A stretch of DNA of 64,000 nucleotides, from contig JASJOG010000032.1 of the NCBI GenBank assembly GCA_030142905.1, positions 1,412,001 to 1,476,000 on the forward strand, read 5' to 3'. This document shows, piece after piece, positions 44,041 through 54,288 of the stretch. Made by a program: the position numbers and the translations under genes. The notes under the pieces were generated by a model. It was not told the origin of the DNA. It was given only the letters and a program-made list of their open reading frames with translations, and did no database searches. Source of the DNA: Heliopora coerulea (lineage: Eukaryota; Cnidaria; Anthozoa; Scleralcyonacea; Helioporidae). Positions within the stretch are counted from its first letter, which is position 1. Each line of letters starts with the position of its first letter.

Positions 44041-45210
44041 TATAGAATGGAAATAGTGAAATACAATATCAACAGTCAGCCAATTAGTATAATGAAACAA
44101 GGTGATGATATTTGTTTTAGGGGAAAATCAGTGGCAAAGGCTTTGGGATATAAAAACCAATAAACAGCAATAAAAGATGATACTGATGGAAGCACATAGG
44201 CGGCACACCCATGTGGTCAAAACCATGGTATCTTATATAAATTAGGTGAATAGTCTTTTTTTTGCAACCAGGTGAACTATAAGTCATAATTAAAGGTAGT
44301 GCTACTCTGGTTTGGTGGCCAGCAAAAGGTAAATACAAGTTGCTAGAAGACATTTCTTAATTGAAGATTAAAATAGAGTCACCAGGTGTTTCCCCTAGAT
44401 TTAGAGGTCACCGGATATCTCCCTGATATATAAAAATTAAAACAAGGTCACTGGGTATCTCCCTTGAAATAAGGGTCACTAGATATCTAGATATCTAGAT
44501 ATCTAGTGACCCTTATTTCAAGGGAGATACCCAGTGACCTTGTTTTAATTTTTATATATCAGGGAGATATCTGGTGACCTCTAAATCTAGGGGAAATACC
44601 TGGTGACTCTATTTTAATCTTCAATTAAGAAATGTCTTCTAGCAACTTGTATTTACCTTTTGCTGGCCACCAAACCAGAGTAGCACTACCTTTAAATATG
44701 ACTTATATAAATTAACCAGAATCATACCGTTTAATATTCTCAAGTAAGTTAGAGTCAACTGAAAAATTAAAGGGTTGGGATTTTAAGGAAGTATTACCAT
44801 CTATTAGGAAAACCGGCCAATATCAGTTACCAAAGCTTGTTTATGAATGACAGAGACTTGCATTAGAAAGTATCACCATGAGACACTAATATGTACAGGA
44901 CTTAGGGAGAATCAGGACAGTCCTAACAAATGTATTGATTCATATAAAAAGGGCTATTGTGTCAGGAACTCACGATATTACAATTATGAATCTTAATGAG
45001 AAATATAATGACTTACGCATCATGTTAAAGACTCCTAAGAGAAATGGTATAGTATCATAAAATCAGGAGAATAATTACAAAATACTGATATCAAACAACT
45101 ATGATGAGCACTTTAAAGATAAATTAATAAAATGCCTATATTGGAAAAGGCATTTTAGAAATGCCAAATCTAGATTGACTCATAAATATTTTCATAGGAT
45201 TAAACTGTAA
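44041..45210 (+). pseudogene. BRO-N domain gene with nuclease-like C-terminus, split by a palindrome
   Basis: It starts MEIVKYNINSQPISIMKQGD, then ICFRGKSVAKALGYKN, the first half of a BRO-N (phage antirepressor/baculovirus BRO) DNA-binding domain. The second half resumes after the palindrome: SSKLESTEKLKGWDFKEVLP and SIRKTGQYQLPKL. Then GLRENQDSPNKCIDSYKKGY and, after a shift, THDITIMNLNEKYNDLRIML and KTPKRNGIV fit a VRR-NUC/PD-(D/E)XK-like nuclease; the usual E-x-K now reads MLK, so the catalytic Glu is lost. BRO-N with such a nuclease is a combination I know from virus-like elements in animal genomes (recollection, not checked). Dead because of the insertion, stops and shifts. Confidence 0.6.
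44245..44714. mobile_element. Foldback element: 430-bp near-perfect palindrome
   Basis: Arms 44278-44492 and 44493-44707 are almost exact inverse complements, centred on three copies of AGATATCT. Each arm holds four imperfect repeats of the type GGTCACTGGGTATCTCCCTT. CTTATATAAATTA stands at 44232-44244 and again at 44702-44714 and looks like a target duplication of up to 13 bp. No coding capacity. It interrupts the BRO-N domain. Confidence 0.8.
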
Positions 45211-45479
45211 TGGAATAATATTAATTACATTTTATTTGCATTTTCTGTTATGAGTATACTTACAGTACTTCCTATTTATAATTTTTTTATTACATTTAGG
45301 ACACATATACTGTTTTTTTTTTTGTTTTTTTTATTTATTTATTTTTTTATTTCTATTTTTGTCCTCATCTGAATCTCTTTTATGTCACTTATTAGCTGAT
45401 TTCTTATAATTCTTGGGCAACTCCTTAACATGAACAAAAGTACAAAACTGAGTATTCTACTTCAACAACTATTGGTGTT

Positions 45480-45767
45480 TCAAATCTTGTTGAACATTGT
45501 ACAAACTGTTGAAAAATATCTTCTCTTTTGTTTCACAGGCAGCAGCTTTGACAAATTTTCTGTTACAAATGAATAACCATGTTTTTCTGCACTCTTTTGG
45601 CAATTCTTCATTTTTGTTATAACTTTCAAGTTGTAAATTCTGTTATTGTCTGGTTTATCATATTTGTGATCAATGACTAGTCCTTGAGGAATAAGCTTTC
45701 TGTTGAAACATTCCCAAACAAAACAGTGAATAAAATAGTTTTTTTTTTTGCATCTTATAACCTCCAT
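45480..45767 (-). CDS. HNH endonuclease, probably from the older virus-like element
   Basis: 95 residues: KKKNYFIHCFVWECFNRKLI, then VIDHKYDKPDNNRIYNLKVI, then KNCQKSAEKHGYSFV. The IDH...NN...NL pattern is the HNH_3-type core (His of DH, Asn pair, Asn-Leu), which cuts DNA with a metal ion. The frame is open from an ATG to a stop, but the N-terminal part may be shortened; relatives often carry an extra DNA-binding domain. It lies on the opposite strand between the BRO-N gene and the polymerase start. Confidence 0.6.
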   Translation of the reverse strand: MEVIRCKKKNYFIHCFVWECFNRKLIPQGLVIDHKYDKPDNNRIYNLKVITKMKNCQKSAEKHGYSFVTENLSKLLPVKQKRRYFSTVCTMFNKI

Positions 45768-46049
45768 TCCTATGACCTTTCAAAAGTTCAACTTTTTAAG
45801 ATGGATTACCATTCCATCTTCACTAGGTGCATACATTTTGTACTCAGAATGAACCATGATTTTTTTTCCCCATGATATTTATACAATACATTAATATTTC
45901 CTTAAGCCAACATATGCATGTTTTTGGTTTAAAGAAATAACAATATAGATTATGAAAAACATTATCTCGGATAATAATATAGATATTATTAATTGGAATC
46001 GATTATTATGTGAGCTATTGAGTGGAATAACTGAGAACAACTGGTTAAC

Positions 46050-46447
46050 ATGAGAAAAACAATAAAACCAGTTAACCTGATGGTTCAGAAATATGATGAA
46101 ATTACAAGACCAGCCCTGCCACCCAGAACTAAAATAACACAATTGAACAAAGCTTTGAAAGGACTTACTAGATCATATGACATTGCAATTAGAGGTAACG
46201 AAGACCCATTGATACAACTACAAGATACAAGAAAAAGCCTTGAATATCATCTCGAAAAAAAATTGATCAAAATGAAATGCATCAAATATGTGGAAACACT
46301 CAAAGTGACATTCAATAAGGATTAAATAATTATTAAATTTCAAACAATCAATCAAAACGATATCAACCAAACATTACAAACATAGATGTATAGTTATCAG
46401 AAAGTTCAGGATGGAAAGTAGAATCAGTTGATAAGTATCAAATAAAC
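46050..46447 (+). pseudogene. Polinton-type protein-primed DNA polymerase B, N-terminal piece
   Basis: The ATG at 46050 opens a frame with LNKALKGLTRSYDIAIRGNE, then LIQLQDTRKSLEYHLEKKLI and YVETLKVTFNKD. After two shifts, SESSGWKVESVDKYQI follows before 46447. This is the N-terminal region of the large polymerase of Polinton-like elements, ahead of the exonuclease. hAT-2 is inserted directly after it with an ATAAAC duplication, and the reading continues at 51106 without loss of frame once the insertion is disregarded. Confidence 0.7.
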
Positions 46448-49400
46448 CAGACTTCTCATTATGCAAAGTAATTTAAGTGTGGTCAAACACACATGTAACT
46501 TCATCTGTGTGTACAATTAATGTGATTCAGTCGAAACCAATTAAATACTTTCATACTGGCTATTGTGTTACAATAACTGGTTACGGTGTATTGATAAATC
46601 GTCAATTTTCTTCAATGAACTCTACATTTTCTGTTTCCTTGGTGTTGCTATCATTGTCACCTTGACTAAAATCACTTTCTTCAACACTCAGTGAGATCTT
46701 GGTAATCTTGGTGTGAAGCTCACGTGCATTATCAATTTTTGTTTTTCGGGCATGGGTTAACAACGCATCTGTTTACCTTTGTCCCAGCATTTGTTGATTG
46801 GTGCATTTTAATTATGTTTTTGCATATTCTCCTTGCAGGGGCTCTGGTCCAGTGCACCTTTACGTATCATGTAAAAGTTCTCAAACTGCTTTAAAGGCAT
46901 CAAAGCCAGCATCTGGATTTCTGGAATACTGAAATCTTTTTCATCAACCCAGTTTTGTGGGTCGAAAAAGCTTCTCACAGATAAGTAGATTTGAAGTCAG
47001 AGAAATGCTTTTTCAAAATGCCTACTAAATTCATGGCCACAGATTTCTTTAAGATTTGTCACATGGTTGAGCTCAATTTCAACATACTTGTGGTTGATGG
47101 GTTTTCTTGACAAATGGCCAGCCATTATAAATGTGGGCCTTATGAAAGGCCTTTTGAGCAAAATTATTTCCTTCCCTTGATGATCATTTTAAATGCAAAA
47201 TTTGGCCAAATTGCTGTCCAGGTACTCTTTTTGTTCCAGCTGATTTGGTGCAACTTTCAAGCTCCGTGATTGTCTGAGGAACAGATAGCCAAACATCAAA
47301 TGGTAAGAGACCCTCACCTTCAAAGACATTGGAAGCAGGGTGCATCTTCTCTAGAGCATCTAAATAAGTGCACGTAAGAGAAAGAAGTTTGTAGGATCAA
47401 ACATCCTTCAACAAGCCTTTAATCTTTGCCTTATAGTTTCCCCTTTCATACTTCCACTTGCTATGGCATTCTTGTATGCTGAACCAAATGCAGGCCATAC
47501 ATCAAGTAATACTGACAATGGGCTGACTTGGTGGCCAATAAATTGCGTGCCAGTTATTTTTTGCAACTTGTTGAAATGGATTCCTCACAAATCAGCAGCA
47601 GCATGGACCTAATTTCTTCAACATGTTAAAAATTATTGACTTCCTTAAACCCAGAGTCCTTCAGCACCAGTACCACCCCATTGCACCATGTCTAGAAGAG
47701 ATACTGTAAAGTATATAGGGATACCTTTAAAGAGTAATAAAGGACCAGGAATCACATAAGAAATCAACTCAGGAATATTTCGCACCATGGAGTAGGTCAG
47801 TACCACATGTACAGTAATTTAGAAAGCAAAATAACCTATATATTGTACAATTTTTCCGAAGCCAAACTAACACAAGCTCCCTGTCAGCACCAGTTTTCCT
47901 TGCTTGACCCATCATCCAGCAAACATATTGCATTTTTGCTCAGTAGAATTACGCTGACTTTCTCAATGACAGCTTTATAAATAGTTTTCAAGAATTCTTT
48001 AAACTCCATTTGGCACTTAACCGTGACTTTAAATGCACTTGAGGGAAGGCTGGTATTCAAAGCCAGCTCGTATGTGGTCCGAATCAATGAAATGTATCAT
48101 GTCTACTCTTGGTTGGCTTGATACAACTGCAAGAGAGGTATTTTGGATCCTCCCAACTTCACTTTCTGTTTTTTTTTTTTTTAAGTTCCATGGCAATCTG
48201 ATGGCCTGTGCTGTTGTTTGAATGCCTGGTAATCTGTTTTAAAATAAATATTTCAGTACATACATAGTTGTAATCAATGGAACGATTTTGTTGTAACTTT
48301 CTAAATTTATGAGTAACTGTGTGGAAAAAAGCAAGGTATGTAACCTAGTGAGTGGGTCAACCTACACTAGACCTGCAAAACAATATGTCAACTCATTGCT
48401 GTTTTCATGTTAATTTTTCTTTTGTATGGACAAGTGACCAGTCCAGTGGATGAGATCTCATGTATTGTGGCGAAATCTCAGTTGGCGGCATAAAGATTTT
48501 CAATGTAAAAAATGACCAAGTGGGCCAGCCCACTTACCAAGGTCAAAGTGAAATTTTTAAGTGTGCATAAAGCTTGTTTTTGATACTTCCAATTTCAAAA
48601 TATCCCGCTTGGCTGATGAATTCGTTCATGTCAAACTGTAGCAGAAGTTATCCCACATAAAAAATTGCTGCTTTCTCATTAACTAAAGGTACAGTCAGAT
48701 TCTGTTGCTGTCAAGATGAAGCACGAGGCTTACTATCACTTGAAAGAGAAGTTGATATGAAATATTAAGTCGGGGAAATATGGGGTTGGGGAAACAACTA
48801 TTTCTGAAATGAAAATTAACATTACAAATTAATACTACTTAAATTCATTCTGCCAGGATGGTGTATGTCTTCTAAACAAATTCAGCATATTAAAATTGAA
48901 ATTCTTAACTGGTTTAGTGGCAGCTTCATTATAAACATGTTTAAATCCGAAATTGTAAAAACATCCCAAATGAACATACCTGATGTTTTGTCAATACATT
49001 CGTCCCTTTTAATTTGGGATGGGTTTTTGTAGCATCTTCATTTCTGGCACAAAACTTACAACAAATAAAGTTTACATAACTCCATTCATCCCTTTCTTTA
49101 TTTTTAAACCCAAGTATACTTTCTACTCTATAGAATTTAAATGTTTCAAGTTCAACAATATTACCCTTTGCCGTTGCTGTATAAAAACTCCTGAACTAAA
49201 ATTGTGCAACTCTAGAATTCTTTGAAAAACAACTCTGAGTATAGAATGATTGTGCATACTTGTTGTCTCACAGAATATGGAAAGCAGCCAGCTGTGAAGT
49301 CAATCCACCAGCAATTAGTGAGTTTGGAAATGAGGAATATAATAAAAGGACTAGTTACTAATTAGATGCATGCCCATAGAAAAGCCTCCTAGGTGTGTTG

Positions 49401-51105
49401 AGCCAAGATGAAATTTTTCTTGACCAAACTGAAAAATCCAGCTCAACAGAGATGCATAGTACAATGATCGGGGGAAAAAAAAACATGTGTTTGAGACAAA
49501 TTAGGATATTAATCATTTAGCAAATACAGCGGCGGTACACTGAAAAAGATTTATACATAAGCAAAATCTCTTACCAAAGATTTTATTGTCCGAAATTTCC
49601 CAGGCCCTGGCCACCACATGATTCAAACTGAAATTTATACTTGGCAAGATGAAATTTTTCTTCTTCTACAGGATGCACACTGTGCATTGTTGATAATCTA
49701 TAAACAGTAGGGAGAAAAGTTTACTTCATTTGGAAGATATTTGCCAACAAAAAACATTGTAAAGTAGTTTTAGTGGAAGATGATATTCCTTGAGCAAGAT
49801 TGAGTAAGCTGGTGGAGCAGTGCTCTGTGGTGATACTGAATTGCTAGAGTGGTTGTTGTAAGGCAAGAACCACTGGAACTGAATCTGCATATGTGAATAC
49901 ATATTTTTTTTTTGACTTCTCTTTGTTTGAGTATTATGAGAAGTGTTTTGGATGGTCTGAATTTTGCTCTTTGTTTCACTATGATCAAGATGTGTCAAAC
50001 ACTATGTTTTGCTTTAAAACACTTCTGAGTATTTGGCACACTTCTTGAAATAAAACTCTAGTGCATACTTAAATATCTGTAGTGTTTTAAATTAATATGA
50101 CCAATCTCATCAAAGCTTATGTAACTGAGAGATATCTCGAATTTCTTGAGCAATCTTTTAGGTTCACAGGAGAGCTGCTTTGCAGTAAAAGGTAATCTTT
50201 TGGACAAATGGTGTGGGTGAGGAAGTCCAACAAGAGATCAAAACATCACCTGATGTTTTACCTGACTTGATTGCTAGTAATATGTGTGGGGATGTTTGAG
50301 AAGTAGTTTGAGGAATGATTTTCAAGCCATCAACTTGTGTCGGTGCTGGCAAAATAAAACTTTCAATGTGAATTTAAGATTGATCAAGAAATTCGAGATC
50401 TCCATCTGTCAAAAAAAAGTTTTGACAAGATCAGTTTTACTACAGACTACTTCATAAGCACATGTTCAGAGTTTATTGAATGAAACAGACCAAGCCTTTC
50501 AAAAGAATTTTAAAGAAAAACTTATCGTTTGAGACAGCTTGCTCATAGTATAAAAGAGACATAAATTGATAAGGACTTTCCTAAAAGTATTTCCAAACAA
50601 TGCTGCCGATGGTACATGTACCTGGTCGAGGTTCAGTTCCAATAGACAAGCAATCTTTCTCAGTATCTCCGGAGAGTTGTTGTTCAACTGGTTTATCCAA
50701 TCTTGTGCAAGGAATATCATCTTCCACTAAAACAGTTCATAGTATTATTTGTTGGTCAAATATTTTCCATGTTAAATAAACTTTTTGCCTTACTGTTTAC
50801 TAGATTATCGATATGGCATACCTCAAACATACCGCAATGCATAGCACACATCTAACTAGTAACCAGTCATTTTAATACATACCTCATTTTTGAACTTGCC
50901 AATATGAACCAATCAAATTACTGATCAGAGTCACTCCCAGTACAGTCATTTGAATAAGTGGTAGTACTTTTAATCAATTATTTTAATGTAGGTGTGAGGA
51001 TTTTACTGAAAAAGCTATTTGTGTATGTGATCAATCATACACATTAATAATTTTGTGCATGTGTGAATGCGTGCATATGTGATTGCACACATATTGAGAA
51101 GACTG
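46448..51105. mobile_element. hAT transposon 2 (6-bp duplication)
   Basis: The ends CAGACTTCTCATTATG and, inverted, CAGTCTTCTCAATATG are matching terminal repeats. ATAAAC is duplicated at 46442-46447 and 51106-51111. The 4.66-kb interior contains a degenerate transposase-like gene on the minus strand (46690-48220). The stretch 48240-51100 has only short unrecognised frames (for example minus 50499-50720) and may hold 5' exons. Confidence 0.7.
46690..48220 (-). pseudogene. ZNF862-like hAT transposase relic
   Basis: The minus strand has RTTYELALNTSLPSSAFKVT, then KAVIEKVSVILLSKNAICLL and DDGSSKENWC (about 48087-47884), the start of the RNase H-like core in ZNF862-type hAT proteins. Further down are TYLDALEKMHPASNVFEGEG, LLPFDVWLSVPQTITELESC and FDPQNWVDEKDFSIPEIQML, the middle and C-terminal regions of the same family. 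Frame changes and gaps are many; about half of a normal 600-700 residue protein can be followed. Confidence 0.55.
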
Positions 51106-51514
51106 ATAAACATAAAATATGAACCTCTAAAAGGAAACTCCTATATTCAATTACCAAAAAGCGCTTAGAAACTCAGTAAAAGGATCGATTAACATAAAAA
51201 ATAAAGACAACGAATGCTTCAGATGGTGCCATATCAGGTATTTTAACCCACAACTAAAAAATCAGTTTGTCCATATGTCGAATAGTTGAATTACAAAGGT
51301 ATAAATAAATTGAGAAACAAAACAGTATCAATATTGTTGCATTTGGATATGAAAACAGACAACCTTTCCCGATTTATATATCTAAAGAATAATTCATAGA
51401 TCATATGAAATTATTTTTAATTACTGAAGAAAACAAAGACCACTATGTTTTAATAGAAGACTTTGGTCAATTTATGTACAATAAAACTAAACACAGTAAA
51501 GGAAAGCACTTCTA
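51106..51514 (+). pseudogene. Polinton-type DNA polymerase B, second piece
   Basis: The plus strand has KYEPLKGNSYIQLPKS, then after a shift NKDNECFRWCHIRYFNPQ, AFGYENRQPFPIYISKE and LFLITEENKDHYVLIEDFGQ, then FMYNKTKHSKGKHFY up to 51513. These are signature stretches of the region before the exonuclease domain, including the small zinc-finger-like segment that should follow KHF. The Tigger element was inserted at the TA right after this point. Confidence 0.75.
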
Positions 51515-53945
51515 CAATAGAACCTGAGTTTTACGACCACTCCTTCTGCCATGCCAAAGTGGTCACAAACACCAGGTGGTGGCAAATGGCAGTTACGGAT
51601 GTGACATCATAGCAGGAATACAGGAATACCTGTAAATTCTGTAGTTACCACTTGTCTTAACATTAGCTTTGTTACACATTAAAACCGATCAAATGTTGCT
51701 CAATAATGAAAGAAAGCCAGCCAAATAACAAAACAAAAACTTTCAAATTCTGGAAGAAAAAGCTAGGAAATCAGGTGTGTGCAATGTCCGGGAAATGCAT
51801 AATTTAAAGCAAAATGCACGTTAATTTAAGCAATTACTGTATTATGATTTAACAAACAAGCAAACAACAAATTCCTTGACAATTACTTTATTTAACTAAG
51901 AATCATACTAGAATTTGCAAAAGTTTTTCTACTTATTGAGTGGAGAGAAATTGGTCAGCGTGGACTGCTTCAATTTCTTAATTCATTCAAATTTCATTTG
52001 TCGTGTGGTCCCTTCAATTTTAAGCATGGCATTGATTTGAGGATTGCTGTCCTCTAGGCCAAAATGCCGCAATTCTTCCACCAATCTTGCTGCCTCTTGT
52101 GTGGACACAGCTCGTGGTTCTTGTTTCTCCAAATCATCCAATGATCTTGGTGGCTGTTCATCATCAGAGTAGTCAGATTCCGCAAATCCTGTCTCGGCTT
52201 TGTCAACCAGTCAATGTTCCCAGTCAGGACCTGACATGTCATCACGACTTGTAACAACATCATCATGTTGAGCATACTTCTACAAAGTGATTCCATCTAA
52301 AAGTGGTACCATTTCTTCAGTGGCCTCTGGTGAATTGTCGTCTGATATTTTCTCCTTGGAGCTTGAAACATTTCCTACTCCACAGGAGGCAAAACACTTT
52401 TGAATGGTTGTTTCAGACAGAAGGTCCCAAGCCTGCTTCAGGCACATGATTGCATCGACCATCGTTACTTTGTTTGCTAGACTAGAGGCAGTTTCCATTT
52501 CATCAATGGCAAAGGTAATTTGTCTCAAAAGCATCTTCCGGTAATGCAGCTTGGCAGCTTGAATAATTCCTGCATCACAAGGTTGCAGCTTTGCTGTGGT
52601 GTTTGGTAGCAGGAATACCAATTTAATATTGCTTCATTCAATGTTGGGATGAGCAGAGCAGTTGTCCACCAGCATTACAATAATCCAGTTGGGCTGTTGC
52701 ATCTTCTTGTTGACAATGTCGAGCCACTCGCAAAACAAGTCCAATGTCATCCACACCTTCTTGTTGCTATAATACATCGTGTTCATGAAGCTCAGATCTT
52801 TACCTTTAAAACACCTCGGCTTTTTCAAAGTACCTATCATGAAGGGCTTTAGCTTTTTGCCAGTGGCACTGCACGCCAGCAACAATGTGAGACGGTGTTT
52901 AAATTTTTTCCCACCTGAGCATGTTTCTCTGACCATGAGACTTTTGCTTGGCATGGCTTGGTAAAACACACCTGTTTCATCAGCACTGAAAATGTCTTCG
53001 AGCTCATAACCTTCCACAACTGTACCCAGACGTTTTTTCCAGTCATCTACCACAGTCGGGTCTATGTCACCAGCTTCTCCACAAAGCACAGCACAGCGTA
53101 TGTTGTGGCAGGCTTTAAAACTTTCCAGCCAAGCATTTGATGCCATGAAATCATCGTGACCCAACTGCAAGGAGAACACTAAGGCTTTTTGTTGGAGTAA
53201 CATTCCAGATATGGGAACTCTCTTTGAACATGCAACACAAAACCAGTGCCACACTAATTTGTTTAGGTTGCTATATGGTGTTTTTTAGGCTTTTGAATAT
53301 TTTCGGTTGCTACTTTTGCCAGTTTTCCATTCCTTCAGGATGCTTTCTTTGTCTCTGATGATGGACTGTATTTGAGTTTTCCCAACACCAATACTCAAGG
53401 CAATTTTTCTGGCAGACTCTCCCTTGTTTGAGAGCTTAATGACTTGAATCCGTTCCTCCAATGTCAATACCTTTCATTTTCGGTTTGAGTTTACCATAGC
53501 CAAAGAGAATTTGAAAAGAGAACACATGAGTGATTTTTTGGAATTAAAAGATCTCGCTCAGGTAAACCGATACAAAGAGACACCGTATATGAATATATTT
53601 GGATGTTTTGACATTTCAAAATGATTGATCACATAATTCTGAAATGATGTCATCAGTAAAATATATGCCGCCAAAACTAACGTGCAATCACTTCCGCTTT
53701 CTTGTATTTGCACATGGTCACAATCTCACTTGTTTTACATCGAAAAACATATTTCTCAAATCGTGGTGGTTTGAAGTTGAAGTGGTCGCTTATAGCAGGT
53801 AAAATTTCTTATTTTGACCGCTAAAAAGTGGTGGCTGGTCGCATTAGACAGGTGGTCGCTGACAGCAGGTATATTTTAACTACAAATCGTCCATGCCACA
53901 AAAACTGGTCGTAAAAAGAGGGGTTGTAAAACTCAGGTTCTGCTG
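51515..53945. mobile_element. Tigger/pogo-type DNA transposon
   Basis: The ends are CAATAGAACCTGAGTTTTAC and, inverted, CAGCAGAACCTGAGTTTTAC, with TA duplicated at 51513-51514 and 53946-53947. Length 2431 bp. It interrupts the polymerase gene. Confidence 0.9.
51940..53490 (-). pseudogene. Tigger/JRK-type transposase, broken
   Basis: The N-terminal CENP-B-type helix-turn-helix is LTLEERIQVIKLSNKGESAR, then KIALSIGVGKTQIQSII (53467-53285). The second DNA-binding part has SLQLGHDDFMASNAWLESFK. The DDE catalytic core: FSADETGVFYQAMP (first Asp), MLVDNCSAHPNIE (second Asp), then an in-frame TGA, and LLPNTTAKLQPCDAGIIQAA (third Asp). The C-terminus continues to about 51940 (SLDDLEKQEPRAVSTQEAAR). 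One stop in the core, plus shifts near 53280 and 52290, make it inactive. It would bind the TIRs and cut at TA. Confidence 0.85.
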
Positions 53946-53947
53946 TA

Positions 53948-53960
53948 TATGTACTATTAT
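53948..53960. other. Target duplication of the Penelope composite, left copy
   Basis: TATGTACTATTAT stands directly before the first pLTR and again at 62871-62883 directly after the last one. A 13-bp duplication fits endonuclease-primed insertion. Confidence 0.85.
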
Positions 53961-54283
53961 AAAATAAAACATATTCCGAAGAATAAAGTCATCTTGAGAA
54001 CTCAAGATATGAGTCAATGCAAGATAAAACTATAGTTGGAACTGTGATATTTCGACTTTATTCCAAAGTCATCCTCAGACAGAATGATAATTACAATAAA
54101 ATGCCAGTGTCTATATACAGGTGTGATGACATCATCGAGACGGAATTAGAAAACACTACCGATAATCCCTAATTTACATGCTGAGATGTTGAGATGCTAA
54201 TGCTAATTAGAAGTTCTCACCACCATTAATAAAGCGGTTGGGCGTGAATAGAACTAATGGGCTAACTGATAACAAATGGCCAT
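53961..54283 (-). repeat. Penelope pLTR 1 (downstream of copy A), slightly truncated
   Basis: Matches the 353-bp pLTRs but lacks about 30 bp at its outer (left) end, where the target duplication begins. Confidence 0.85.
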
Positions 54284-54288
54284 AATAT

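Noticed and set aside
44278..44707. CRISPR-like repeat array, because of the repeated GGTCACTGG...TCTCCC units
   Set aside because: The units are imperfect, without spacers, arranged as an inverted palindrome in a eukaryotic genome.
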